From Streptomyces marianii (lineage in GTDB: Bacteria > Actinomycetota > Actinomycetes > Streptomycetales > Streptomycetaceae): a stretch of 64,000 nucleotides of DNA. Made by a program: the position numbers and the translations under genes. A model generated the notes under the pieces. That model saw only the letters and a list, made by a program, of their open reading frames with translations, was not told the origin of the DNA and did no database searches. Shown here in pieces: positions 1 through 7,949 of this stretch. Position 1 is the first letter of the stretch; the number at the start of each line of letters is the position of its first letter. Where the stretch lies: contig NZ_VAWE01000001.1 in the NCBI RefSeq assembly GCF_005795905.1, forward strand, positions 7,877,501 to 7,941,500. The letters are read 5' to 3'.

Positions 1-947
1 CCGGACGGCTTGACCCGGCGGACGATCAGCCGCATCCCTTTGATCCAGCCCTCCCGCTTGTTCAGGTCGGTCAACTCGGCGACGAAGTAGCCCTCCTGGA
101 CCTCGCCGTCTTGCCTGATCGCGTTCTCCCACGCGGTTTCCGGCAGGCCTTCTCGTCCTCGTCGGTGATCATCCAGCCGGTGGTGAAGCGGACCGTGCGG
201 CGCATCGTGTTCAGATCCCGCAGGTGCTCGTGCAGGCCATGGGTGGCCCCCGCGCCATCGACGCGCACCAGGATCTTGGCGGTGGAGGCGCCGGGGATTT
301 GCGCGAGCGCCTGGCCGAGCACTCGCAGGTGGTCGGCGACCGTGTTCGAGCCGGCGCTTCCGGTCCGCAGCCACATGGCCAGGCACTCGCCTGTGCTCGC
401 GCACCATGCCGCCAGGGGATGAAACCCGTAGGTCTTCTTCCAGGTCGCCGAGGCGCCCTGCTTCTTCGACGCGGCCGTGATGATGGTGGCGTCCATGTCG
501 ATCACGATCCAGTGGTGCAGGTACTTCCCCGCGACCGTCAGCCACGGGAACCCGCCCGGCCGCAGGCGCAACAGCGACCACACGTGCCGGCGCACCCGAG
601 CCCGCACCTTCGCGATCCTCGCCGGCACCTCGCCGTCCATCGCGGCCAGCGTCCGCAGCGTCGTCGAGTCCGATACCACCGGCCCGAACAGGTTCTGGTG
701 GTGGGCCTGTATCTGCTCGGCGTCTGACAGGTTCGCCGCCCCCAGCACGATCGCGACGGCGAGCTGCACGACCACGGCCGCACGGTCCCGCCAGCCGGCT
801 CCCGTCCCGGCGGGCAGCACGCCCGCCAGCGCGGCCGTGAGCCCCGTACGGCCAGCCGGCGCAGCAGCACTGCCCCGGCTGCCCGACCAGCCCCTTGCCG
901 TCGGCGACCACGGACAACCGCCGGTCCCACCCTGTAGGCTCGCTCAC
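1..947 (-). pseudogene. IS1380-family transposase, frameshifted and cut by the window edge
   Basis: This is the DDE transposase of an IS1380-type element, broken by frameshifts. A natural GTG start at 947 opens with MSEPTGWDRRLSVVADGKG. The family pattern then continues in a second frame (AGAVLLRRLAV) and in a third (RTGLTAALAGVLPAG), which carries the core from about 860 to 155. That core holds SDSTTLRTLAAMDGE, the catalytic WIVIDMDATI block, TYGFHPLAAWCA and KILVRVDGAGATH. Near 150-160 the frame changes again, to LPETAWENAIRQDGEVQEGYF, and the reading frame leaves the left edge. Three frame changes in one gene argue for a dead copy rather than a sequencing slip. Terminal repeats cannot be judged because the 3' end lies outside the window. 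The family call is confident from recalled IS1380 conserved blocks. Confidence 0.85.
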
Positions 948-1022
948 CAGATTGGTGCCCTGACTCTCGCAGCGGATACGACCTCAACACTCGCATCCCC
1001 GCAGGCCAGCGGCACCTTTCTG

Positions 1023-1325
1023 CTACCGGGACGTCAGATCACCCAATTCCGCTGAATATCCAGGGTTCAGTCCGTCGCACACCAGCATGAGGCAGTTGTC
1101 CAGGCCGCGGTTCTTCAGCTCGGTGAAGATCTGCAGCCAGAACTTGGCGCCCTCGCCGCCGTCGCCGGCCCAGATCCCCAGGGTGTCGCGGTGGCCCTCG
1201 GCGGTCACGGCCATCACGACGTAGACCGGACGAATCGCCACCTTGCCGTCACGAATCGGACCTTCACGTTGATCGCGTCCACGAACAGGACCGGATACAC
1301 GGGATCGAGCGGCCGGTTGGAACGC
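1023..1325 (-). pseudogene. IS256-family (Mutator-type) transposase fragment
   Basis: A piece of about 95 residues from the catalytic core of an IS256-type transposase. The first part reads RPLDPVYPVLFVDAINVKVR in one frame. After about five extra bases near 1262 it continues in a second frame as IRDGKVAIRPVYVVMAV, then LGIWAGDGGEGAKFWL and NRGLDNCLMLVCDGL. The D of VDAI and the WAGDGGEGAKFW block are classic for the family. After CDGL the expected KGLP is replaced by unrelated residues and a stop. Both ends and the N-terminal half are missing, so this is an inert relic. It lies just upstream of the IS1380 relic in the same orientation, which marks the left end as an insertion hot spot. Confidence 0.85.
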
Positions 1326-1443
1326 CTCCCGCAACACAGCGAAGCCCACCTGGCCTGGTCACTCATCACTCTCATGGCCAGGCGCCTGACCCGAACCCCG
1401 ACAGCCCAGAAGGCTGCCGGACGGCTGTGGCCGGGCGCCAAGC

Positions 1444-1501
1444 GTGTCAATCACTTGACACAGTTCAAGCCCTTGGGTGATTGTGTCAGATAGTTGATAC
1501 A
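1444..1501. promoter_or_regulatory. two operator-like inverted repeats upstream of the membrane protein/GntR pair
   Basis: GTGTCAA (1444-1450) and TTGACAC (1455-1461) form a perfect inverted repeat with a TCAC spacer. A second, imperfect copy follows: TGTGTCA (1482-1488), six bases, TGATACA (1495-1501). The first right arm includes TTGACA, a possible -35 hexamer. The start codon lies at 1526 after a GGGGGAGGGAA ribosome site. Paired sites of this kind fit autoregulation by the GntR protein encoded at 2281-2670, which is an inference. Confidence 0.5.
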
Positions 1502-1525
1502 CCTTGTAAGGGGGAGGGAATCGGC

Positions 1526-2284
1526 ATGCCTGCAGCCGCAAGAACGCAAGGCACCCGGCGGGCGGGACTGGATACTCCCGTGCGATGGGCCGGTGCGGCG
1601 ACCGGTCTGACTGTCAACGCGCTGATCACCTTCAGCCCTGACCCTGATGTGGACCTGCTCTACGGATTTCCCGTGTTCGGTCTGTGTGTCATGGCCGGCG
1701 TGTTTGCAGCAGACGTCATCGCACGCCCGAGTCCTGGCCGGCGACGAGCCGCCGAAGTGACTCCACGCCGGATCCGGGACTACGTGCCCCGGTCCCTGAC
1801 TGCTGCATTGGCCGCGCAGGCTCTCGCCTTGCTGGTCCTCCTGGTTCTCGCCGCAACGACGGCCTCGGCGGACACTGACGGTCGTCCAAGGCGTGCCCTG
1901 TCCGTCACATGCCCGGCGGGGACTCACCTGCTCTCACCCTGGCCCGGCCCCTACTATGCCTGGCCCGCCGTCGGCGGTCTCGCCCTCGGCACCGTCGCCT
2001 GCGCACTGCTCCTGCGCCGTGTCACCGCACGGTCGGGAAACGATGATCAACGCCGCATCAGTGCCCGGGCGGCTGTCGGCGCATGGGGAGTGCTGGTGAC
2101 CGCTCCCCTCTTCGCCGTCTGCGTGACGATGGGCCTCGTGGTGCTGAGCTTGCCCTGCGGGGGCGCGATGATGGACGTGGCCCTCTCGGGCCTGGCTCTC
2201 GCGGCCCTCACTTCTGCACTGACCGCGGGTCACTGTCTAGGCGTCCTGTTGCTGCCGCAGGCCTACATCAAGGATCGGCCATGA
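1526..2284 (+). CDS. multi-pass membrane protein of unknown function, coupled to a GntR regulator
   Basis: A 252-residue integral membrane protein. About six hydrophobic segments are visible, including LLYGFPVFGLCVMAGVFAA, AALAAQALALLVLLVLAA, WPAVGGLALGTVACALLL and SGLALAALTSALTAGHCLG. A soluble loop rich in charged residues lies between the second and third. The ATG at 1526 was chosen because GGGGGAGGGAA sits six bases upstream; an in-frame ATG at 1481 would fall inside the operator-like repeats. The stop codon overlaps the ATG of the following regulator, so the two are translationally coupled. YtrA-type GntR regulators are usually paired with ABC transporter or membrane genes, and this gene takes that place, but no ATPase is nearby. 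I do not recognise the family. Confidence 0.7.
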   Translation: MPAAARTQGTRRAGLDTPVRWAGAATGLTVNALITFSPDPDVDLLYGFPVFGLCVMAGVFAADVIARPSPGRRRAAEVTPRRIRDYVPRSLTAALAAQALALLVLLVLAATTASADTDGRPRRALSVTCPAGTHLLSPWPGPYYAWPAVGGLALGTVACALLLRRVTARSGNDDQRRISARAAVGAWGVLVTAPLFAVCVTMGLVVLSLPCGGAMMDVALSGLALAALTSALTAGHCLGVLLLPQAYIKDRP

Positions 2285-2670
2285 CGACAAACGGCATCAG
2301 CGTCTGCATCAACCATGCGTCCCCCGTCCCGCCGTACGAGCAACTCCGCGCACAGTTGGCTGATCTGATCGCGCTCGGGCGGCTTGCTCAGGGGGCCAGA
2401 CTGCCGTCCGTGCGCCAGCTAGCCTCTGACCTCGGGCTGGCCAACAACACCGTGGTGCGGGCCTACCGTGAACTGGAGGCCGCGGGTCTTGTCAGGAGCC
2501 GCCGAGGCTCTGGTACTCAGGTCATCGCCCCATCGGCCAGCACCGACACCAAGGCGAAGCTGGCAGAACACGCAAGCGGTTACGCGATTGCCGCCAGACA
2601 GCTCAATGCCACCAACGAGGAAGCCCTCGCCGCACTCCGACATGCCCTCGCGACCCTCGACAGGCCGTGA
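2281..2670 (+). CDS. GntR-family transcriptional regulator, YtrA subfamily
   Basis: A 129-residue DNA-binding regulator made of an N-terminal winged helix-turn-helix and a short helical tail, the architecture of the YtrA subfamily. The HTH region spans about residues 15-82 and includes the family signature LPSVRQLASDLGLANNTVV followed by RAYRELEAAGLV and the wing RSRRGSGTQV. The remaining 45 residues are helical and too short for a sugar- or acid-sensing domain, so the effector, if any, is unknown. The ATG overlaps the stop of the membrane protein gene (ATGA). The protein probably represses its own operon through the inverted repeats at 1444-1501; that is inferred from position. Confidence 0.9.
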   Translation: MTTNGISVCINHASPVPPYEQLRAQLADLIALGRLAQGARLPSVRQLASDLGLANNTVVRAYRELEAAGLVRSRRGSGTQVIAPSASTDTKAKLAEHASGYAIAARQLNATNEEALAALRHALATLDRP

Positions 2671-2726
2671 CCTCAGAGAGACCGCCAGTCCGTGCCTCAG
2701 CTTGAGAGGAACTCAAGCTTAGGGCC

Positions 2727-3314
2727 CTACGGGCGCAGCGCCAGGAAGGCCTCGTCGACAAGGGTGGGCAGATGGGCTTCACCGTCCCCTTCCACCCAGA
2801 TGGCCAGGGTGGTGGTGAGCGCCGCGAGGGCGGCCGAGACGAGGACCCGGAGCGGGAGGTCGGGCTCCTGCCCCGAGCGGGCCGCGAGAGCGGTGGTGAA
2901 CATCAGTTCCGTGGCGTGCTGGTTCTCCCAGAGGCGGGCGCGCAGGGCCGGAGTCCTCAGGATGAGACGGGTGCGGACGAACAGGGTGTCACGGTCGGTG
3001 GCGTAGACGGTGGCGAGCCCTTCGGCGAGGGCGTGGCGGAGAGCGTCGAGAGGGTGCTCCCGGGCGGGCCGCCGCTGGATGAGCAGGACGATGAGCGGGT
3101 CGTAGTCGTCGGATTCGACGACCGACTCCTTGGTGGGGAAGTGACGGAAGAACGTCATGCTCGAGACGCCGGCGGCGCGGGCGATCTGGTCGACGGTGGT
3201 GTTCTCGTACCCCTGGCTCAGGAACAGGCGCAGAGCCTCCTCCTGAAGGGTGCTGCGGGTACGTGCCTTCTTGCGCGCGCGCAGACCCGTGGGCGGCGTC
3301 GCCGGGCGGTTCAT
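2727..3314 (-). CDS. TetR-family transcriptional regulator
   Basis: A 195-residue one-component regulator. The N-terminal HTH covers about residues 22-68: STLQEEALRLFLSQGYENTT then VDQIARAAGVSSMTFFRHFP, the canonical TetR recognition helix region. The rest is a helical ligand and dimer domain with hydrophobic segments near the C-terminus (LVSAALAALTTTLAIWV). The ATG at 3314 overlaps the stop of the upstream FAD monooxygenase by four bases, so they form a tight two-gene operon transcribed leftward. TetR proteins with this layout commonly repress their own operon and sense a substrate of the enzyme. A palindromic site lies in front of the monooxygenase start. Confidence 0.93.
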   Translation of the reverse strand: MNRPATPPTGLRARKKARTRSTLQEEALRLFLSQGYENTTVDQIARAAGVSSMTFFRHFPTKESVVESDDYDPLIVLLIQRRPAREHPLDALRHALAEGLATVYATDRDTLFVRTRLILRTPALRARLWENQHATELMFTTALAARSGQEPDLPLRVLVSAALAALTTTLAIWVEGDGEAHLPTLVDEAFLALRP

Positions 3315-4846
3315 GTGTCCTGCTTCTCCGGGGTGTGGTTCGTCGTGGTACCGAGCCTGGCGCCGAGCCAGGTGTCGAGTGCGGCCGTGGAGCTGCCGCG
3401 CCAGGCCAGGTGACCGTCGGGCCTCACCAGCATGACGTGACGGCGCGGTGCTGTGGAGGGCACCGCGGCGGTGAGCCGGACCGTCGTGCCGACGTGCCGC
3501 TCGGCCACCGCCGCGTACGCCTCGGCGTCGCCGTGCACGGGGACCAGCAGGGCCCAGCGGGCCTCCAGTTCGGCGTGGAGCCGGGTGGAGGACCCGTCGG
3601 GGCGTGTGCACGGAACGTCGGGCACCCTGTCACCGGCCCGCGGGGCGCCGGGCGCCCGGCGCCCCGTGAGCCGGGTACCCAGGGGACCGCCCCGGTAGTG
3701 GATCCTCAGTTGCGACGACTGCTCCCAGATGAGCCTCTGCACCAGCGGGCGGTTCATCAGTGGGACGAAGAGGCGGTCGCGGGCGGCACGGGCGAGCGGG
3801 GTGTCACCGACCACCAGGCGGGTGAGGGAACTCGTGGATGCGAGCACCTCACGGGCGAGGGGCCTGCGCTCGGCTTCGTAGGTGTCCAGCAGCGAGTCGG
3901 GCGCCGAGCCCTCGGCGACCAGGGCCAGCTTCCAGGCGAGGTTCTCCGCGTCCCCGAGCCCGGTGTTCATCCCCTGGCCGCCGAAGGGGCTGTGAATGTG
4001 GGCGGCGTCGCCGGCGAGCAGGATCCGGCCGCGCCGATAGGTGGGGGCGAGGCGACGGTGGATGCGGAACCGCGAGGACCAGAGCACCGTGCCGACGACC
4101 GACGGGCCGAGGCCGGTGTGATGCCGGAGCAGCCGGGCGAGTTCACCGACGACGTCCTCGTCTCCCGGGCTCGTGTCGTCCCGGCGAGCCGGGGCCATGA
4201 GGCGCCAGACACGGTCGCCGGGCAGGGGAAAGGCACCGAGCATGCTGTCCGCCCGGAGCCACACCGACACCGTGTCGGACGGTACGGGCAGATCGGCCTG
4301 CACGTCGGCCAGCAGGAAGTTCTCGATCATGGACACACCGGGGAAGCCGATCCCTGCGGCCTTGCGCGCGCGACTGTGGGCGCCGTCGCATCCGACCAGC
4401 CATGACGAGCGGAGCCGTTCTCCCGGGAAGGACAGTGTCACCCCGGAGGCGTCCTGGGTGGCGGAGAGCAGTTCCTTCCCCCACTCGACCTCGATCCCCA
4501 ACGCACTCAGCCGGTGCCGCAGGGCCGCTTCGACCTCCGTCTGGGACATCAGCAGACCGGGCCTGGTGACCAGCTTCGTGGGACGGCCGACCCGCAGGTC
4601 GGCCATGGGCCTGCCGTCGACGTGGGTGACCACCCGGGCGATGCGTACGGACCGCTCCGGCAGGTCGGCCAGAGCGCCGAGCCGGTCCAGCACCTCGGCT
4701 CCGCGCGGCTGGAGTCCGAGTGCCCGCGAGGTGGTCGCCGGCCCGTCGCGCTTCTCCACGATCCGGACCGGGACACCGGCGGCCGCGAGCCCGCAGGCCA
4801 GGGCCAGGCCCGTCGGTCCGGCCCCGGCGATCACCACACTGGACAT
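3311..4846 (-). CDS. FAD-dependent aromatic-ring monooxygenase (PheA/TfdB type)
   Basis: A class A flavoprotein hydroxylase of 511 residues, expected to use NAD(P)H and oxygen to hydroxylate an aromatic or polyketide-like substrate. The N-terminus holds the dinucleotide-binding GAGPTGLALA, with VRIVEKRD at the end of the second strand. The DG motif is CDGAHSRAR (about residue 153), and the GD motif with the FAD ribityl contact is LLAGDAAHIHSPFGGQG (about 277). The last hundred or so residues resemble the thioredoxin-like C-terminal domain of phenol hydroxylases. ATG 4846 is preferred; GTG 4852 is an in-frame alternative. It is co-transcribed with the TetR gene, which suggests detoxification or resistance to a redox-active or antibiotic-like compound. 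The substrate is not known. Confidence 0.9.
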   Translation of the reverse strand: MSSVVIAGAGPTGLALACGLAAAGVPVRIVEKRDGPATTSRALGLQPRGAEVLDRLGALADLPERSVRIARVVTHVDGRPMADLRVGRPTKLVTRPGLLMSQTEVEAALRHRLSALGIEVEWGKELLSATQDASGVTLSFPGERLRSSWLVGCDGAHSRARKAAGIGFPGVSMIENFLLADVQADLPVPSDTVSVWLRADSMLGAFPLPGDRVWRLMAPARRDDTSPGDEDVVGELARLLRHHTGLGPSVVGTVLWSSRFRIHRRLAPTYRRGRILLAGDAAHIHSPFGGQGMNTGLGDAENLAWKLALVAEGSAPDSLLDTYEAERRPLAREVLASTSSLTRLVVGDTPLARAARDRLFVPLMNRPLVQRLIWEQSSQLRIHYRGGPLGTRLTGRRAPGAPRAGDRVPDVPCTRPDGSSTRLHAELEARWALLVPVHGDAEAYAAVAERHVGTTVRLTAAVPSTAPRRHVMLVRPDGHLAWRGSSTAALDTWLGARLGTTTNHTPEKQDT

Positions 4847-4860
4847 GCCCACTCTAAATG

Positions 4861-4889
4861 TTAGTCACTATCAATAGTTAGAGGCTAAC
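4861..4889. promoter_or_regulatory. overlapping palindromes before the monooxygenase/TetR operon
   Basis: ACTAT (4867-4871) and ATAGT (4874-4878) are a perfect inverted repeat around CA. GTTAG (4877-4881) and CTAAC (4885-4889) form a second perfect repeat around AGG. This AT-rich patch stands out from its GC-rich surroundings and lies 15-43 bases upstream of the monooxygenase start, where a promoter should be. It is the likely TetR operator. Confidence 0.6.
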
Positions 4890-4980
4890 GTGAATGGGAG
4901 CGTGGAGTCACTAGCGGAGGCGCCCCCATTCGTCGGGGCGGACTCCCGTGGCCGGGCGGTGACGGTCGGGCGAGTGGTCG

Positions 4981-5874
4981 TCAGCGGTCTGCTCCCCTGG
5001 ATGGGGGGCGGGTTCTGCCGTGGTCTGCCGCGTACGCCCGGAAGACGTCGCGGGTCGTGCCGCCGTTGTGCAGGAAGCGCTCGTCGAGGACCTCCGCGAG
5101 GTCTCCCAGCGCGGTGGTGAGCAGGGCCGCCGCGAGGCGTACCTCCGCGTTCCGGGCGTCATGCGCGCGCTCCGCGAGATCCGCGGCGTACGGGATGCTC
5201 GCGGCCAGGGAGGTCCGGTCGTGGCCCTCGTGGAAGTAGTACGACTCCGCGTACTGGATCAGATCGACGGAAATGCCCGCCACGTGTGCCGCGAGGCCGT
5301 CCAGGACTCCCGCTCCCAGGCCCGAGTCCAGCTGGGCCGCCGACGGGTCGTTGCGCTGCAGCTGGGACAGTCGCAGGGCCAGGGCCCGTCGGCGGGTCAG
5401 CGCGGGATAGATCTCCAGGATCCAGGAGACCGTCGCGGTGAGGAGAGCGAAGCCGACGAGGGCTTCGAGCGGGGCGACGATCCGCAGCCATGGCTCGCTG
5501 GGTGCGATGTCGCCGAGACCCAGGGTCGACACGGTGACCAGCGAGATGTAGAGCGCGTCGACAGGCCCGCCGTGTTGCGTGGGCTTCAGGTCGGCGGCGA
5601 AGGAGAAGGCGCCCGGCACATGGGGCCAGTAGATCAGGGCCCAGCCTACGATGACCGTGCCCGCCCACATGGCCACCACGGTCACCATGGCGAGGGGGCC
5701 CGCGAGGCCCGCCGCCTGCCTCCGTACGGGGAAGTGCTGGGACAGTCTCCACAGGGCCGCCATGACGTACCGGCTCAGACCGCCGTGACGGGTCGGGTGC
5801 CAGAGGGTGTGGAACACATCCCGCAGGGCCAGCATGACCAGCCCCGCTCCGAGCAGTGAGACCAGCCAGTCCAT
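4981..5874 (-). CDS. two-TM-type potassium channel-like protein (Ion_trans_2)
   Basis: A 297-residue membrane protein with the pore module of K+ channels. A first hydrophobic helix is at about residues 3-20, a second at 57-82. A re-entrant pore loop has YISLVTVSTLGLGD, the filter being TLGLGD at 117-122. The closing helix is at 128-155 (PLEALVGFALLTATVSWILE). The canonical filter is T-V-G-Y-G-D; here leucines replace V and Y, so K+ selectivity is not guaranteed. The remaining half is cytoplasmic and helical, with no RCK/TrkA nucleotide-binding fold that I can see. ATG 5874 opens with MDWLVSLLGAG. The gene is monocistronic. The 272 bases upstream, up to the rhodanese gene, show no feature. Confidence 0.85.
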   Translation of the reverse strand: MDWLVSLLGAGLVMLALRDVFHTLWHPTRHGGLSRYVMAALWRLSQHFPVRRQAAGLAGPLAMVTVVAMWAGTVIVGWALIYWPHVPGAFSFAADLKPTQHGGPVDALYISLVTVSTLGLGDIAPSEPWLRIVAPLEALVGFALLTATVSWILEIYPALTRRRALALRLSQLQRNDPSAAQLDSGLGAGVLDGLAAHVAGISVDLIQYAESYYFHEGHDRTSLAASIPYAADLAERAHDARNAEVRLAAALLTTALGDLAEVLDERFLHNGGTTRDVFRAYAADHGRTRPPSRGADR

Positions 5875-6146
5875 ACGCGTCTCCCCGGGCCGGTGTGCGC
5901 GGCGTCCAGCATGCCCGGTGGCCCGGGGGGACGGGCACAGGCCGCGCCGCCCGGGGCATGTGCTCCGCTCGGCGGCCCGGTCGGGGCCCCCGGGCACCGT
6001 GTCGGCGGGGGTGTTCGTCGCCGGGTGCGCCGCTTCGTGCGGGCGGCGGATGCCGTCACCCCGGTGAGGTCGCCGCCCCGGGCACCCGGCGGAGGGGCGG
6101 GGGCCTCGGCGTCGCTCCCCGTCCTGGCCGGTGCAGGGCCGCCCCG

Positions 6147-6722
6147 TCAGCGGTCGCGCAGCGGGGCCGGTGGCGCGCCGAGGTCGGCGGAACGGGGCCT
6201 GTTGTGGGGGAGTCTGGCGAGCATCGCCGCCATGCCGCAGGTGTCGGTGAGGGCCGAGAAGACCAGGCCGCCCGCGATCACGGCGGATACCAGCAGGAAG
6301 GCCGGGTGGACGAGGAATCCGAGCAGGAGGCCGACCAGGACGAGGGTGCCCGCGGTGAAGCGGACCTGCCGCTCCATGCTCCACGTGGCACGTGAGGCCC
6401 CCTCGGGCCGTTGCAGTTCGTTGCCTTCGGCCGCCCAGGCGGCGGTCCCGCCGGAGAGCGTGGCGCTGGCGACGCCGTGGGCGGCGAGGGTCCTGCAGGC
6501 GTTCTCCGAGCGGGCGCCGGAAGCGCAGACGACGAGGACGTCGCCGCGTGCGGCGGCCTGCCGGATGTCGGGGAGCGCCCGCCGGATCTGGTCGAGCGGG
6601 ATGTTGAGGGCACCGGGAAGATGGCCGCCGGCGTACTCGCCCGGGGTGCGTACGTCGATGACGGTCAGTTCGTGCAGCCGGGTGCGGGCCTCGTCGATGC
6701 CGAGGGCCGTGGGTGTGGTCAT
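6147..6722 (-). CDS. rhodanese-domain membrane protein (YgaP-like)
   Basis: A 191-residue sulfurtransferase-like protein. The rhodanese domain spans about residues 5-105: VIDVRTPGEYAGGHLPGA, then active-site loop CASGAR with Cys66, then GGTAAWAAEG. A C-terminal DUF2892-type hairpin of two membrane segments follows (about 120-165: AGTLVLVGLLLGFLVHP and LLVSAVIAGGLVF), giving the architecture of E. coli YgaP, which binds persulfide at the inner membrane. It is transcribed away from a CsoR/CstR-family regulator, with a palindrome between them. This layout matches known persulfide-stress (cst-type) loci and suggests a role in sulfane sulfur handling. The function is inferred from domains and neighbourhood. 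Confidence 0.9.
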   Translation of the reverse strand: MTTPTALGIDEARTRLHELTVIDVRTPGEYAGGHLPGALNIPLDQIRRALPDIRQAAARGDVLVVCASGARSENACRTLAAHGVASATLSGGTAAWAAEGNELQRPEGASRATWSMERQVRFTAGTLVLVGLLLGFLVHPAFLLVSAVIAGGLVFSALTDTCGMAAMLARLPHNRPRSADLGAPPAPLRDR

Positions 6723-6768
6723 CGCGGGTGCGTCCTTGGGTGTCGGCGGATCCCCCACACGTCCATAT

Positions 6769-6782
6769 TACCCCCGGGGGTA
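6769..6782. promoter_or_regulatory. CsoR/CstR-type operator palindrome between rhodanese and regulator
   Basis: TACCCCCGGGGGTA is a perfect 14-base palindrome flanked by AT-rich sequence (ATAT on the left, TTTTG on the right). It lies 46 bases from the rhodanese start and 14 from the regulator start, placed to control both. CsoR and CstR operators are described as GC-rich palindromes with AT flanks (ATACCCCCGGGGGTAT-like), so the match is close. Confidence 0.85.
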
Positions 6783-6790
6783 TTTTGTGA

Positions 6791-7113
<323 letters not shown>

Positions 7114-7180
7114 CTCGGCCGATGCCGTCCGCATGGCGCCGATCGCTCGGAAGGGCTCCGGCCCGATGCGCTCCGGGGAC

Positions 7181-7642
7181 TCACCGCGGGAACTGCGCCA
7201 CTCCGCTCCCGTGGGGCGCGTAGGTGTCGAGGAGGCGGACCCGCGTGGCCTGCAGCCGGCGGGCGACCACTTCCAGGACGTGGCGGGTCACGGCGAAGCC
7301 GAACGCGGGATCCACGTCGCACAGGCCGCGTACGGCCCTGGCGTCGAACTCGTGGGCCCGTACGAGGCTGAAGGCCTCGGCCCCCAGCCGCCACTCGTAC
7401 GGGCGCACCAGCCAGGACCAGCCGAGCAGGTCGCCGTGGCCCAGTGTCTCGACCGTCGCCGCGCGCCGGCCGTGTACCTGCAGGTCGAGGGTGACCGCAC
7501 CGGTGCGGATGATCCAGAACCGGTCGGCCGGGTCGCCCTCGTCGAAGATCCGCGTTCCCGCCGGGAACGAGACCTCGTGCGAGCACGCCATCAGGCGGTC
7601 ATGGCCCTCCGACGGCAGTCCGCGCAGAAAGGCGTTGTTCAT
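7181..7642 (-). CDS. cyclic nucleotide-binding-domain protein (Crp-like effector domain, no HTH)
   Basis: A 153-residue protein that is almost entirely a cNMP-binding beta barrel: [20 protein letters not shown] at about 25-45, GAVTLDLQV, then [17 protein letters not shown]. The canonical cAMP-contact Arg-Ala pair is not obvious; the segment reads [12 protein letters not shown]. There is no C-terminal winged helix, so it cannot bind DNA in the way Crp does and is more likely a stand-alone sensor or partner protein. The start at ATG 7642 is preceded by GGGAGGA. It is divergent from a P-type ATPase gene across a 307-base spacer, and similar single-domain proteins often sit with stress genes in Streptomyces. 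Confidence 0.85.
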   Translation of the reverse strand: MNNAFLRGLPSEGHDRLMACSHEVSFPAGTRIFDEGDPADRFWIIRTGAVTLDLQVHGRRAATVETLGHGDLLGWSWLVRPYEWRLGAEAFSLVRAHEFDARAVRGLCDVDPAFGFAVTRHVLEVVARRLQATRVRLLDTYAPHGSGVAQFPR

Positions 7643-7949
7643 CGGTGTCCTCCCGAGTCCACGTTCCGGCGGGTCGCTTCGTGCGGGCGCCGGCAGCGTC
7701 CACACCCCAGACTCCGTCAGCGGCAGGCCGCGCACCTGGGCCGAGAGGCCCAACTGTGTGCCCCATGTGGCCTCGCCGTGCGACGTGTCGCGGTCCCTCG
7801 TCGCGCCCGGACCGTTCTCCGTCACCGTCGTCCCCTTCCGCCGGTGCCGTCCACTCCCCTCTGGCCGGGGCGCACCGGCCTCGGCAAGGGACCTTCGGGC
7901 CGGACCGGTCCCTCGTCGGCCCTGTGGAAGCGGTGCCCGAGCGTGCAGT
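7643..7949. promoter_or_regulatory. divergent intergenic region with a wide inverted repeat
   Basis: No gene is seen here. AGGGACC (7887-7893) and GGTCCCT (7907-7913) are perfect inverted arms 13 bases apart, and GGACCGGTCC (7902-7911) is itself a palindrome. GGGACC-type half sites resemble DevR/OsdR boxes of actinobacteria, which would fit a hypoxia or dormancy regulon; that link is a guess. The region should hold promoters for both flanking genes. Confidence 0.4.
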
